Origin: an uncultured Rhodospirillaceae bacterium
GTDB taxonomy: Bacteria > Pseudomonadota > Alphaproteobacteria > Rhodospirillales > UBA2165
Reading direction: 5' to 3'
DNA: 8,056 bases
Assembly: GCA_913041095.1 (NCBI GenBank)
Contig: CAJWIB010000113.1
Location: 1 to 8,056 of the forward strand
The notes beneath the pieces were generated by a model. That model worked only from the letters and a program-made list of their open reading frames with translations, searched no databases and was not told the DNA's origin. This document shows, piece by piece, positions 1 to 6,117 of this stretch (position 1 is its first letter; the number at the start of each line of letters is the position of its first letter). The position numbers and the translations under genes were made by a program.

Positions 1-8
1 AGTTTTAA

Positions 9-1073
9 TTAGCTTGGAATTCGAATTGACGATATATCATTAGAGTTCAACGGCAAATTTACCGGTTCATTCCGTTCGACTGACAAATCCGCCGCCATAT
101 AAACCTCCATCACCTGACGAGCTTGCGTCGGCGTCACCATAACCGGGCGATCAAAAGCGACGGCTTCGAGGAAATGAACACCCTCATTATGCATTGGTCC
201 GGCGAAGACATGTTCGACTTGCTCTCCGGGCATGGACGACATCGGCAAGCGAATGCCATTCTCCATTGTGTTTAAAATCACGTCTCGATGCGTGTCGTCA
301 ATGGTCAGCATGCCTTCGGTGCCGCTGAACTCAATCCAGGTACCGGAAAAGTTGGGATGTCCGGGAGGTGACGACCAGCCCGCTCCAACGGTAATAACAA
401 CGCCATTATCAAGCGTCACCATCATCCACTGGGCATCTTCCAGACCAGTGAGGTCTTTCATCGCACCATAAGCCGATTGCGAATAAACCCGGATCGGTTT
501 GGCCGGCTCCAGACACCAGAGCAGAAAATCCAGATCATGGGTCGCTTCCATCGCCGCCGGCGAAAGCTTGATCCGTCCACCGATCTTAGTGCCAAGACCG
601 CGCGTAATATGGCGGCTAACGACAGCCGCAACCGGTTTGCCGAGCGTGCCGTCATTGAGACTCTTTTTTACATAGGCAAATTTTGGATTGAAGCGCTGGG
701 AATAGCCAATAGTGAATTTAACACCTTTTTCGTCAGCCAGATTGACCAACTCATCAGCTTCCGCCAAGGTCAGTGACAGCGGCTTTTCGAGAAACACGTG
801 CTTGCCGGAATTTAGGCAATCTTTGGCGATCGGATAATGAATGTCTTCTGGAGTAGCTGAAATAAAATAAGCATCAATATCGTCGTTTCGCAGAAGTTCC
901 TTATAATCGGTCGTCGCTAATACCGGATTGGCCAGTTCTTTGACTTCTGCCAATCGTTCAAGCTTAATTTCAGCAATATGAAGTTCATTAACCAGCGCAC
1001 TGCTTGCACAGGTATTGGCACGAATACCGCCGCACCAGCCGGTCCCTATGACACCTACATTAATTTGTTTCAT
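9..1073 (-). CDS. Gfo/Idh/MocA family NAD(P)-dependent oxidoreductase
   Basis: A 354-residue protein of the usual family length, probably a cytoplasmic dehydrogenase acting on a sugar, polyol or inositol-like substrate. The N-terminal Rossmann fold opens with GVIGTGWCG (Gly10, Gly12, Gly15). The family signature EKP is at residues 96-98, its lysine being the usual catalytic/cofactor contact. In the C-terminal substrate domain, ATHDLDFLLW (His179, Asp180) matches the conserved catalytic His-Asp region. The ATG at 1073 is preceded by a weak GGTGGAAC ribosome site. The gene is transcribed away from the cupredoxin-like gene. A TTGACA-type promoter and a 12-base palindrome lie in its leader, and the same palindrome precedes the D-2-hydroxyacid dehydrogenase gene. 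The family is certain by motif; the substrate cannot be told from sequence. The reading frame is complete, with its TAA at 9-11, so any downstream operon partner is outside the window. Confidence 0.93.
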   Translation of the reverse strand: MKQINVGVIGTGWCGGIRANTCASSALVNELHIAEIKLERLAEVKELANPVLATTDYKELLRNDDIDAYFISATPEDIHYPIAKDCLNSGKHVFLEKPLSLTLAEADELVNLADEKGVKFTIGYSQRFNPKFAYVKKSLNDGTLGKPVAAVVSRHITRGLGTKIGGRIKLSPAAMEATHDLDFLLWCLEPAKPIRVYSQSAYGAMKDLTGLEDAQWMMVTLDNGVVITVGAGWSSPPGHPNFSGTWIEFSGTEGMLTIDDTHRDVILNTMENGIRLPMSSMPGEQVEHVFAGPMHNEGVHFLEAVAFDRPVMVTPTQARQVMEVYMAADLSVERNEPVNLPLNSNDISSIRIPS

Positions 1074-1109
1074 TGAGTTCCACCACGATTGGTCTTGGTC
1101 TTTTTTAAG

Positions 1110-1121
1110 TCTTATATAAGA
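1110..1121. promoter_or_regulatory. Palindromic operator candidate, copy 1 (TCTTATATAAGA)
   Basis: A perfect 12-base palindrome in the leader of the Gfo/Idh gene, ending 36 bases before its start codon. An identical copy lies at 3379-3390 before the D-2-hydroxyacid dehydrogenase gene. Read in the direction of each gene, the match extends to 14 bases (TCTTATATAAGACT). It sits just downstream of the expected transcription start of the promoter at 1130-1157, where a bound repressor would block initiation or early elongation. Its size and symmetry suit a dimeric helix-turn-helix regulator such as a GntR-family repressor. That family assignment is inference. Confidence 0.6.
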
Positions 1122-1129
1122 GTGCGCAA

Positions 1130-1157
1130 CCTATAGTCTTTGATCGAACGCTGTCAA
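1130..1157 (-). promoter_or_regulatory. Sigma-70-like promoter for the Gfo/Idh gene
   Basis: On the minus strand, a perfect -35 box TTGACA (1157-1152) is followed by a 16-base spacer and a -10 box TATAGG (1135-1130, four of six consensus matches). Transcription would begin near 1123, placing the palindrome at 1110-1121 immediately downstream. Position, orientation and box quality make it the best promoter candidate in the window. Confidence 0.6.
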
Positions 1158-1275
1158 GAACCGAGTCTTAATATAAAATCAAAATTACCTATTATCATTA
1201 ATATTAGGGTCGATCAGCCGTATTTTAGCGGTTATAGATGATGAAACGGGAACTAACGGTTAGGTCACAATAAAT

Positions 1276-1665
1276 ATGAAAAACAAAAAAGTAGCGCTTT
1301 TGATATTTGTGGCGCTAGCTACCATCCAGCCGATCGGCGCAATTAAGCTTTTTGGGAATGCCTGGGCTCAAAATTCTTTGGCTCACACGATCACGATCAG
1401 TCATCGCAAAGTTCAGGGCAAGAAAACTCTGCGCGTCACTCAAGGTGATCAGGTCGAACTTAAATGGACGACCGATGAGAAGGTGAAACTGCATTTGCAT
1501 GGTTATGATATTGAGCAAACAGCGGTGCCGGGAAAAACGCTGACCATAAAATTCAAGGCGAAAGCGACGGGCAGATTTCCCGTGACCTCCCATGGCTTCG
1601 GTGGCGGGAAGGGACATAGCCATGGCTCCGGCGCGTTGTTCTACATCGAAGTCTATCCGAAGTAA
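1276..1665 (+). CDS. Secreted cupredoxin-like protein, His-rich, no Cys ligand
   Basis: A 129-residue protein with a Sec signal peptide: basic MKNKK, hydrophobic core about residues 6-26, and a likely cleavage after Ala31 (AWA/QNS). The mature part of about 98 residues is beta-rich. It carries a cupredoxin-type pattern: a basic strand ending near Gly57-Asp58, KLHLHGYDIE (His73, His75), a Pro-Gly turn at 85-86, then FPVTSHGFGGGKGHSHGSG (His106, His114, His116) and a final strand FYIEVYP. It has no cysteine at all, so it cannot form a classical blue type-1 copper site; a His-only metal site is possible. The ATG has only a weak AGGT site ten bases upstream, and I found no convincing promoter. 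The membrane-protein gene begins 12 bases after its stop, so the two are probably co-transcribed and work together at the membrane or in the periplasm. The fold is a family-level inference; the function is unknown. Confidence 0.75.
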   Translation: MKNKKVALLIFVALATIQPIGAIKLFGNAWAQNSLAHTITISHRKVQGKKTLRVTQGDQVELKWTTDEKVKLHLHGYDIEQTAVPGKTLTIKFKAKATGRFPVTSHGFGGGKGHSHGSGALFYIEVYPK

Positions 1666-1677
1666 TAAATTTCATCT

Positions 1678-3294
1678 ATGACAAACGATTATATTTTAGC
1701 ACCCCCCCCGCCTTACTCCTCCCCCACTAAGAGGAAGGAAATTTTAGCGTCTGAAAAAACGCCCCCTCTCCTCCGGAAAGAGGGGATTAGGGGGAGGAGG
1801 ACCTCTTTACAACTATATTTCGTTCCGGTCATAAGTCTGTTTACTCTCACCCCCCTGCCCGCCGTGGCGCATGCGTTTGGCCAGCGCTATGATCTGCCGT
1901 TACCGCTCTGGATGTTTATTTGGGGTGGTGCCGCGGTAGTTTTTTTGTCCTTTATCGTTATGGCTTTTTTTGTCCACCATAATCCTCCGCCAGGTATCTA
2001 CCCGCGTTATAATCTGCTCAAAAATCCGTTGGGGCGCTTGCTCGCTCATCCAATGGCTATTGGCTTGGTTCGGCTGGTTTTTACTGGTCTTTTTGTGCTC
2101 ATCATTGCAACCGGTTTTTGGGGTCATCAAAGCCCACTTAAAAACCTCACCATCGTTATGGTCTGGGTCATCGCCTGGGTCGGGCTGGCTTTTATTTGTG
2201 CGCTGCTCGGTAATTTCTGGGCGCTGGTCAACCCATGGAACGCCCTATTCAGCTATGCTGAGAAAGCGAAACATAAATTGTTTGGCGGTGCGCTAACTCG
2301 CAACGTATCCTATCCTGCCAAATTGGGTTATTGGCCAGCTTTTATATTTTTTCTCGCCTTTGCCTGGCTGGAGATTAATTGGCCAGGTGCCAGTTCCCCC
2401 AGTAAGGTCGCGACGGCGCTCACAATTTATAGCGTGATTACCTTCATTGGCATGTTGATCTACGGTCGCGAGACCTGGCTTAAATATGGCGAATGTTTTT
2501 CGGTGGTTTATGAGCTGTTTGCCCGCTTTGCCATTACAGAAATCAGAGTACCCGATGAGGCTAAACCTGATCAAATTGAGTGGAACCTCCGCCCGCCTGG
2601 AATTGGCCTGAGAAATGGTGTGAGAATTGGATCAAGATCCGGCGAACAACCTTCTTTTACTCTGATGTTTTTTGTCCTGCTGCTGCTCTCAACGGTGACT
2701 TATGACGGCTTTACCGAAACCGGAGAATTTAAGCAAGTCGCACTCAAATACTACTATTTTATTCAAGATGTTACGGGCGGCAGCCTTGGCTCTGCTGGTA
2801 TTTCTTTGGTCGATACCTCCGGGCTGATTTCTTTTCCAGTGATGTTTGTCGGTGTCTATATGCTTTTTATCTGGCAGATTGCGCTTGTCGGCGATGATCT
2901 CAGAAGTTTCAAAAAACTGGCGCCGCTTCTCGTTCTATCAATTGTACCGATCTCCATTGCATATCATTTATCGCATTATGTTTCGCTTTTGGCGATTGAG
3001 GGGCAATTGGTCATCAGGCAGCTGTCCGATCCGTTCGGCTATGGCTGGGATTTGTTTGGCACCGCCAACTACAAAACTGACATTACGCTGATCAATGCCA
3101 AGTTTGTTTGGTTCTTTTCAGTTGTTTTGATTGTCATCGGCCACATTGTCGCGGTCTATATTGCACATGCCGAAGCCCTTACCTATTACGGCGATCGCAA
3201 ACGCGCCTTGGTCAGTCAAATTCCAATGATCGTGCTGATGGTCGGCTATACCATGTTAAGTCTCTGGATCATTGCCCAACCGATTGTCAGCTAA
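1678..3294 (+). CDS. Multi-pass membrane protein with repeat-derived N-terminus
   Basis: A 538-residue integral membrane protein of unknown function. After a long basic leader (residues 1-45) comes a signal-like hydrophobic stretch (46-57) ending AVAHA near residues 62-66. There follow about nine to ten further hydrophobic segments, at roughly 78-99, 128-147, 157-177, 218-233, 246-264, 325-345, 383-401, 410-436, 475-500 and 513-535. Histidines sit in or beside membrane segments: AYHLSHYVSLL, GHIVAVYIAHAEAL and the loop HHNPPPG at 100-106. Residues 9-41 are encoded by a C-rich inverted-repeat element. No other ATG, GTG or TTG precedes the signal-like core, so the ATG at 1678 is kept although it has no Shine-Dalgarno sequence; translation may be coupled to the preceding gene 12 bases upstream. 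I recall, without being able to check, that related membrane proteins sometimes carry the database label fenitrothion hydrolase; I do not adopt it. A role with the secreted cupredoxin-like partner, perhaps metal-dependent, is inferred from adjacency. Confidence 0.8.
   Translation: MTNDYILAPPPPYSSPTKRKEILASEKTPPLLRKEGIRGRRTSLQLYFVPVISLFTLTPLPAVAHAFGQRYDLPLPLWMFIWGGAAVVFLSFIVMAFFVHHNPPPGIYPRYNLLKNPLGRLLAHPMAIGLVRLVFTGLFVLIIATGFWGHQSPLKNLTIVMVWVIAWVGLAFICALLGNFWALVNPWNALFSYAEKAKHKLFGGALTRNVSYPAKLGYWPAFIFFLAFAWLEINWPGASSPSKVATALTIYSVITFIGMLIYGRETWLKYGECFSVVYELFARFAITEIRVPDEAKPDQIEWNLRPPGIGLRNGVRIGSRSGEQPSFTLMFFVLLLLSTVTYDGFTETGEFKQVALKYYYFIQDVTGGSLGSAGISLVDTSGLISFPVMFVGVYMLFIWQIALVGDDLRSFKKLAPLLVLSIVPISIAYHLSHYVSLLAIEGQLVIRQLSDPFGYGWDLFGTANYKTDITLINAKFVWFFSVVLIVIGHIVAVYIAHAEALTYYGDRKRALVSQIPMIVLMVGYTMLSLWIIAQPIVS
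1701..1800. repeat. C/G-rich dispersed inverted-repeat element inside a gene start
   Basis: Outer arms CTCCTCCCCC (1716-1725) and GGGGGAGGAG (1790-1799) are exact reverse complements. An inner hairpin pairs CCCCTCT with AGAGGGG (within about 1762-1785) around a TCCGGA core. The left end has a run of eight C (1702-1709). This composition, together with its translation PPLLRKEGIRGRR, resembles the short dispersed intergenic repeats of many proteobacteria and cyanobacteria. Here it is in frame inside residues 9-41 of the membrane protein. Copies elsewhere in the genome cannot be seen from this window, so its dispersed nature is inference. Confidence 0.6.
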
Positions 3295-3378
3295 TAACAT
3301 CCCAAATAACTTATGCGTCAGCGGGCATGAAAAAGGACTGGCAAGAACGGAAATCCGGTGTTATTCAGCCTACCATAA

Positions 3379-3390
3379 TCTTATATAAGA
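3379..3390. promoter_or_regulatory. Palindromic operator candidate, copy 2 (TCTTATATAAGA)
   Basis: An exact second copy of the palindrome at 1110-1121, ending 40 bases before the ATG of the D-2-hydroxyacid dehydrogenase gene and sharing the following ACT. It abuts a -10-like CATAAT (3374-3379, five of six matches) that lacks a clear -35 box, so transcription would start within the palindrome, near 3386. A smaller inverted repeat, AACAA-GAA-TTGTT, follows at 3393-3405. The arrangement suits a repressor site over the promoter start. Confidence 0.6.
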
Positions 3391-3430
3391 CTAACAAGAA
3401 TTGTTCATTTAAGGGGTAAAGGAAAGTATT

Positions 3431-4396
3431 ATGTCAAATCCAACCATTGCTGTTGCTGATTCAGTATTTCCGAATCTCGATCTCGCCAAAGAAGCGCTCA
3501 CACGCGTAAATGCCGGTGAATTTCAGATGTCTGAAGATGGTTCGGCCAGCAGTATTTTAGCCGTTGCCGCCTATGCAGACGCGTTGTTTGTCACCTACAG
3601 CCAAATCAATGCCGAAGTTATTGCTGGTCTGAACAATTGTAAAGTAATCGGTCGCTTTGGTATCGGTGTCGATAACATCGATTTGGTCGCGGCAGGCGAA
3701 AAAGGCATCACGGTTTGCTATGCGCCGGTTTACTGCCTGGATGAGGTTTCCGATCACGCCATGGCCTTGCTGCTGGCTTGCGCGCGCAAAATCCCGTTCG
3801 CCAATAAGCGCGCATCCGAAGGCCGCTGGGAAATGCCGGCCGTCGTGCCGATTGGCCGTTTCCGTGGCAAAACCATCGGGCTCATTGGGCTCGGCAATAT
3901 TCCGCAGAAAATTGTTGGTAAAGCGCAAGCTTTTGGTATCAATGTCATCGCCTCTGACCCCTACTGCCCGGAAGATGTCTTCTCACGCCTCAATGTTGAA
4001 AAAGTCGAGCTTGATGATCTGCTGGGCCGCTCTGATTATGTGTCGGTTCATGCGCCACTGACACCCGAAACAGAAAACATGTTCAATATGGACGCGTTTA
4101 AAAAAATGAAAAACACCGCCTATTTGATTAATACGGCGCGTGGTCCACTGGTTGAAATTAATGATCTCGCCGCCGCCTTGGATGCTGGCGAAATTGCCGG
4201 TGCTGGCCTGGATGTGCTACCGGAAGAACCGCCAGCAGCCGACAATCCTTTGCTTGGCCGAGATGATGTCGTACTGACACCGCATACTGGATTTTATTCC
4301 GAAGACGCGCTGTTGGACTTGCAGACAACGGTTGCAACCGATGTCGCCTCGGTACTTGCTGGTGAAGAGCCGAAATATCCGATAACGGCAAAATAG
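3431..4396 (+). CDS. D-2-hydroxyacid dehydrogenase, CtBP/SerA-like
   Basis: A 321-residue NAD-dependent enzyme interconverting a 2-keto acid and a D-2-hydroxy acid. The N-terminal substrate domain contains GRFGIGVDNID (74-84). The inserted Rossmann domain starts at TIGLIGLGNIPQK: Gly153 and Gly155 are present, but proline 158 stands where most relatives have the third glycine. The catalytic triad is intact: Arg237 in NTARGPLV, Glu266 in LPEEP and His285 in TPHTGF. The length is typical of the short, ACT-domain-free subgroup, so biosynthetic phosphoglycerate dehydrogenase is less likely than a catabolic role. AAAGGA (3418-3423), seven bases before the ATG, is a good ribosome site. The leader holds the palindrome shared with the Gfo/Idh gene, implying common control. 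The gene converges on the lactonase-like gene with nine bases between stops. The substrate is not determinable. Confidence 0.92.
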   Translation: MSNPTIAVADSVFPNLDLAKEALTRVNAGEFQMSEDGSASSILAVAAYADALFVTYSQINAEVIAGLNNCKVIGRFGIGVDNIDLVAAGEKGITVCYAPVYCLDEVSDHAMALLLACARKIPFANKRASEGRWEMPAVVPIGRFRGKTIGLIGLGNIPQKIVGKAQAFGINVIASDPYCPEDVFSRLNVEKVELDDLLGRSDYVSVHAPLTPETENMFNMDAFKKMKNTAYLINTARGPLVEINDLAAALDAGEIAGAGLDVLPEEPPAADNPLLGRDDVVLTPHTGFYSEDALLDLQTTVATDVASVLAGEEPKYPITAK

Positions 4397-4405
4397 CTCA
4401 ACGCG

Positions 4406-5167
4406 CTAATCATAGAATTCCTCGGCGGTTTTAAACGTCGAGGATTGCGCAAGATCATGGCCGCAGACGACCGCTGCCCCGGATTTCCCGATCCGTTTGA
4501 TCTCGGTGAAAGACTTCGTCAATAAATCTGGGTTCCAGGTATTTGTTGGCAGTATTTCCCAATCCAAATTCTCTCTTAGCGGCACCGCATCGGAAGTCAG
4601 CAAATAGGCGCCACTATTGGGCAGACTGGCGAACAACCCGGTAAGCCCCGGTGTATGCCCGGGTAACGGCAACAGCACGATGCGCCCGTCAGCGAAGATA
4701 TCAATTTCGCCAGTGACTTCAATGATCGGCATCGGATGATCCCAGTCGGCTTTAAAATATCCCCGACCTTCAAGGGCTGGATCTCTTGCAATCGCCAGTT
4801 CATCAGCATGAACATAAATCTTCGCCTTGGAAAAAAACTCATTGCAGCCGCAGTGGTCACTATGCAAATGAGAGTTGACGACGATATCTATATCTTCCGG
4901 CGTCAGATTAACCCGGCGCAGCTCACTGACAATATTATCGTCAACTCCCATGACCGGAACCACGGATTGTGCCATATCTCCCCATCTCTTTTCAGGGTTC
5001 CCGGCGACACTTGGATGGCACCCGGTATCGAACAGCACATTGCCTTGAGGGTGGCGGAACAGAAAACAGGAAACCGGCAGGGTTATGATTTCGTCCGGCG
5101 CTGCCTCAGGCAGATAGATTTGTTTTTTCAGCTGCAAGCGGCCACCGGAAAGAATATGCATCTTCAC
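4406..5167 (-). CDS. Metallo-beta-lactamase-fold hydrolase, N-acyl-homoserine lactonase-like
   Basis: A 253-residue, probably cytoplasmic dizinc hydrolase. The full metal-ligand set is visible: HLHSDH (His100, His102, Asp104, His105), His171 in PGHTPG, Asp193 in TSDA and His237 in CGHD. Spacing and length closely follow AiiA/AttM-type lactonases, which open the lactone ring of quorum-sensing acyl-homoserine lactones. The tyrosine that AiiA has three residues after its metal-bridging aspartate is absent here (Pro196), so another lactone or ester substrate is possible. The start appears to be GTG at 5167, with GAGGG ten bases upstream; an in-frame ATG at 5161 would remove two residues. The gene lies downstream of the TIM-barrel gene in the same direction, but a terminator-like hairpin stands between them, so co-transcription may be partial. 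There is no signal peptide. Confidence 0.88.
   Translation of the reverse strand: MKMHILSGGRLQLKKQIYLPEAAPDEIITLPVSCFLFRHPQGNVLFDTGCHPSVAGNPEKRWGDMAQSVVPVMGVDDNIVSELRRVNLTPEDIDIVVNSHLHSDHCGCNEFFSKAKIYVHADELAIARDPALEGRGYFKADWDHPMPIIEVTGEIDIFADGRIVLLPLPGHTPGLTGLFASLPNSGAYLLTSDAVPLRENLDWEILPTNTWNPDLLTKSFTEIKRIGKSGAAVVCGHDLAQSSTFKTAEEFYD
4419..4444 (+). terminator. Hairpin after the D-2-hydroxyacid dehydrogenase gene
   Basis: TCCTCGGCG (4419-4427) pairs with CGTCGAGGA (4436-4444), nine pairs including one G-U, around an eight-base loop. It begins 23 bases after the dehydrogenase stop and lies inside the last codons of the converging lactonase-like gene. No T tract follows, so it is at best a weak or factor-assisted terminator, or a block to antisense read-through. 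Confidence 0.3.
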
Positions 5168-5194
5168 GTGAAGGTTTCCCTCATTGGGTTAGAG

Positions 5195-5220
5195 AACAAA
5201 AAAAGGTACCAGGTACCTTT
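5195..5220 (-). terminator. Intrinsic-terminator-like hairpin after the TIM-barrel gene
   Basis: On the minus strand, beginning one base after the stop codon of the TIM-barrel gene, AAAGGTAC-CTG-GTACCTTT forms an eight-pair stem. It runs into a seven-T tract, three T of which belong to the stem. The T-rich side lies only in the minus direction, which matches termination after the upstream gene. The stem is A/T-rich and the loop tight, so termination is probably incomplete, letting some transcripts reach the lactonase-like gene that starts 28 bases beyond the element. Confidence 0.5.
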
Positions 5221-5221
5221 A

Positions 5222-6061
5222 TTATCGTTTCAACTTGATGGCTTTAAAGCCTTCAGTCGTCGCGGGGACGGATTGTTCGATTGGGAAACGTTCGGCAGAC
5301 GAGCCGCCGACATAACCGTCCAACCTGGGCTCCCTTTCTAAGAACTTGACGAAATCATCCGGTGTTTCGATGCCGCCGCCGTGGCAGGTAAAAATCAGAT
5401 CACTGTGCTTGGCCTGCAGCGCATCGATGACATTGGCCGTGCGCTCGATTGAGTCTTCTTCGCTCATGATGGTCGAGGAACCGATGGTGCCGCCGGACGA
5501 ATTACCATAATGCACGATGATATTATCAACGCCGACTTCCGCCATGGCTAGGGCTTCATTGGGGGTCGTGCAAAACGCTTTGGTGAAGAGACCGATGGAA
5601 GAAGCATAACCAAGCACATCTACTTCCAACGCATAGCCCATACCGGTTTCTTCCAGGTCACTCCTAAACTTGCCATCGATCAGCGCCACGGTCGGGCAGT
5701 TCATCACCCCATCAAATCCGGCTTCAGCCAATTGATCGACAAAGCGGTGCATATCGCGGGTCGGGTCCGGACACAAAATACCGGCAATCACTGGTGCTTC
5801 TTTAACAACGCTCAAAAGAGCTCGCTCGCCGATTTCCATGGTGATCGCATTGGCATCCCCAATCGGCAGATAGCCCGCCATTGAACTCATACCCTGCATC
5901 CGGAAGTAAGCCAGTATATGAGTGGTAATCAAATCAGCCCCGCCCTGCGCTGCCATCTTGGCAGTGATACCGGTGCCGCAGAGCGCATTATAAATTGCCC
6001 GTCCGGCATCCCGTTCGTCGCGCAGGCGCCCATTAATCTCGTCCTTCGAAAATTTAGCCAT
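5222..6061 (-). CDS. TIM-barrel protein, phosphoenolpyruvate hydrolase family
   Basis: A 279-residue predicted cytoplasmic TIM barrel. It matches by recall the PEP-hydrolase/TIM-barrel signal-transduction family (PF09370), whose relatives include a domain of the plant Tm-1 virus-resistance protein. Visible blocks are GGADLITTH (40-48), APVIAGILCPDPTRDM (89-104), GFDGVMNCPTVALIDGKFR (115-133), IIVHYGNSSGGTIGSS (181-196), TCHGGGIETPDDF (225-237) and a terminal GYVGGSSAERFP (249-260). These are the Gly/Asp-rich strand ends expected of a phosphate-binding barrel. Family members are usually about 280 residues, so this is full length. A strong GGGGGAG ribosome site precedes the ATG at 6061. The gene is divergent from the zinc alcohol dehydrogenase across a 125-base gap and ends at a terminator-like hairpin. 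The family label is firmer than the reaction; the true substrate in this context is unknown. Confidence 0.85.
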   Translation of the reverse strand: MAKFSKDEINGRLRDERDAGRAIYNALCGTGITAKMAAQGGADLITTHILAYFRMQGMSSMAGYLPIGDANAITMEIGERALLSVVKEAPVIAGILCPDPTRDMHRFVDQLAEAGFDGVMNCPTVALIDGKFRSDLEETGMGYALEVDVLGYASSIGLFTKAFCTTPNEALAMAEVGVDNIIVHYGNSSGGTIGSSTIMSEEDSIERTANVIDALQAKHSDLIFTCHGGGIETPDDFVKFLEREPRLDGYVGGSSAERFPIEQSVPATTEGFKAIKLKR

Positions 6062-6095
6062 TGAACTCCCCCTATCTCATCCTGCGAACCGCCAT

Positions 6096-6107
6096 CCAAA
6101 TATTTGG
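6096..6107. promoter_or_regulatory. 12-base palindrome in divergent promoter region
   Basis: CCAAATATTTGG is a perfect palindrome 34 bases upstream of the TIM-barrel gene start and 10 bases from the -35 box of the predicted alcohol dehydrogenase promoter. This position could let one regulator serve both divergent genes. It is unlike the TCTTATATAAGA sites, so a different regulator would be involved. There is only one copy in the window and A/T-rich palindromes arise by chance. Confidence 0.35.
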
Positions 6108-6117
6108 GTAATTGTGA

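Noticed and set aside
1091..1102. Tandem hexamer GGTCTT GGTCTT
   Set aside because: Only two units, with no sign of a wider repeat or function.
1165..1180. GTCTTAATATAAAA as a third, degenerate copy of the TCTTATATAAGA site
   Set aside because: It needs an inserted base and loses symmetry; in this A/T-rich gap such a partial match is expected by chance.
1693..1748. Direct repeat ATTTTAGC (1693-1700 and 1741-1748) as a target-site duplication
   Set aside because: The second copy is inside the inverted-repeat element, not at its outer edge, and the same octamer also occurs at 1222-1229, so chance is likelier.
1678..3294. Naming the membrane protein fenitrothion hydrolase
   Set aside because: It rests only on a remembered database label; no catalytic motif supports it here.
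3295..4396. Biosynthetic SerA (phosphoglycerate dehydrogenase) assignment
   Set aside because: There is no C-terminal ACT domain, and the leader shares an operator-like site with a catabolic-type dehydrogenase gene, which favours a different substrate.
5198..5220. The GGTACC-rich palindrome as a remnant of a mobile element
   Set aside because: There are no flanking duplications or second copy, and the T tract and position after a stop codon fit a terminator better.
4736..5341. 201-codon plus-strand open frame opposite the lactonase-like gene
   Set aside because: It overlaps two well-supported minus-strand genes, has no recognisable motif, and its composition is that of antisense translation.
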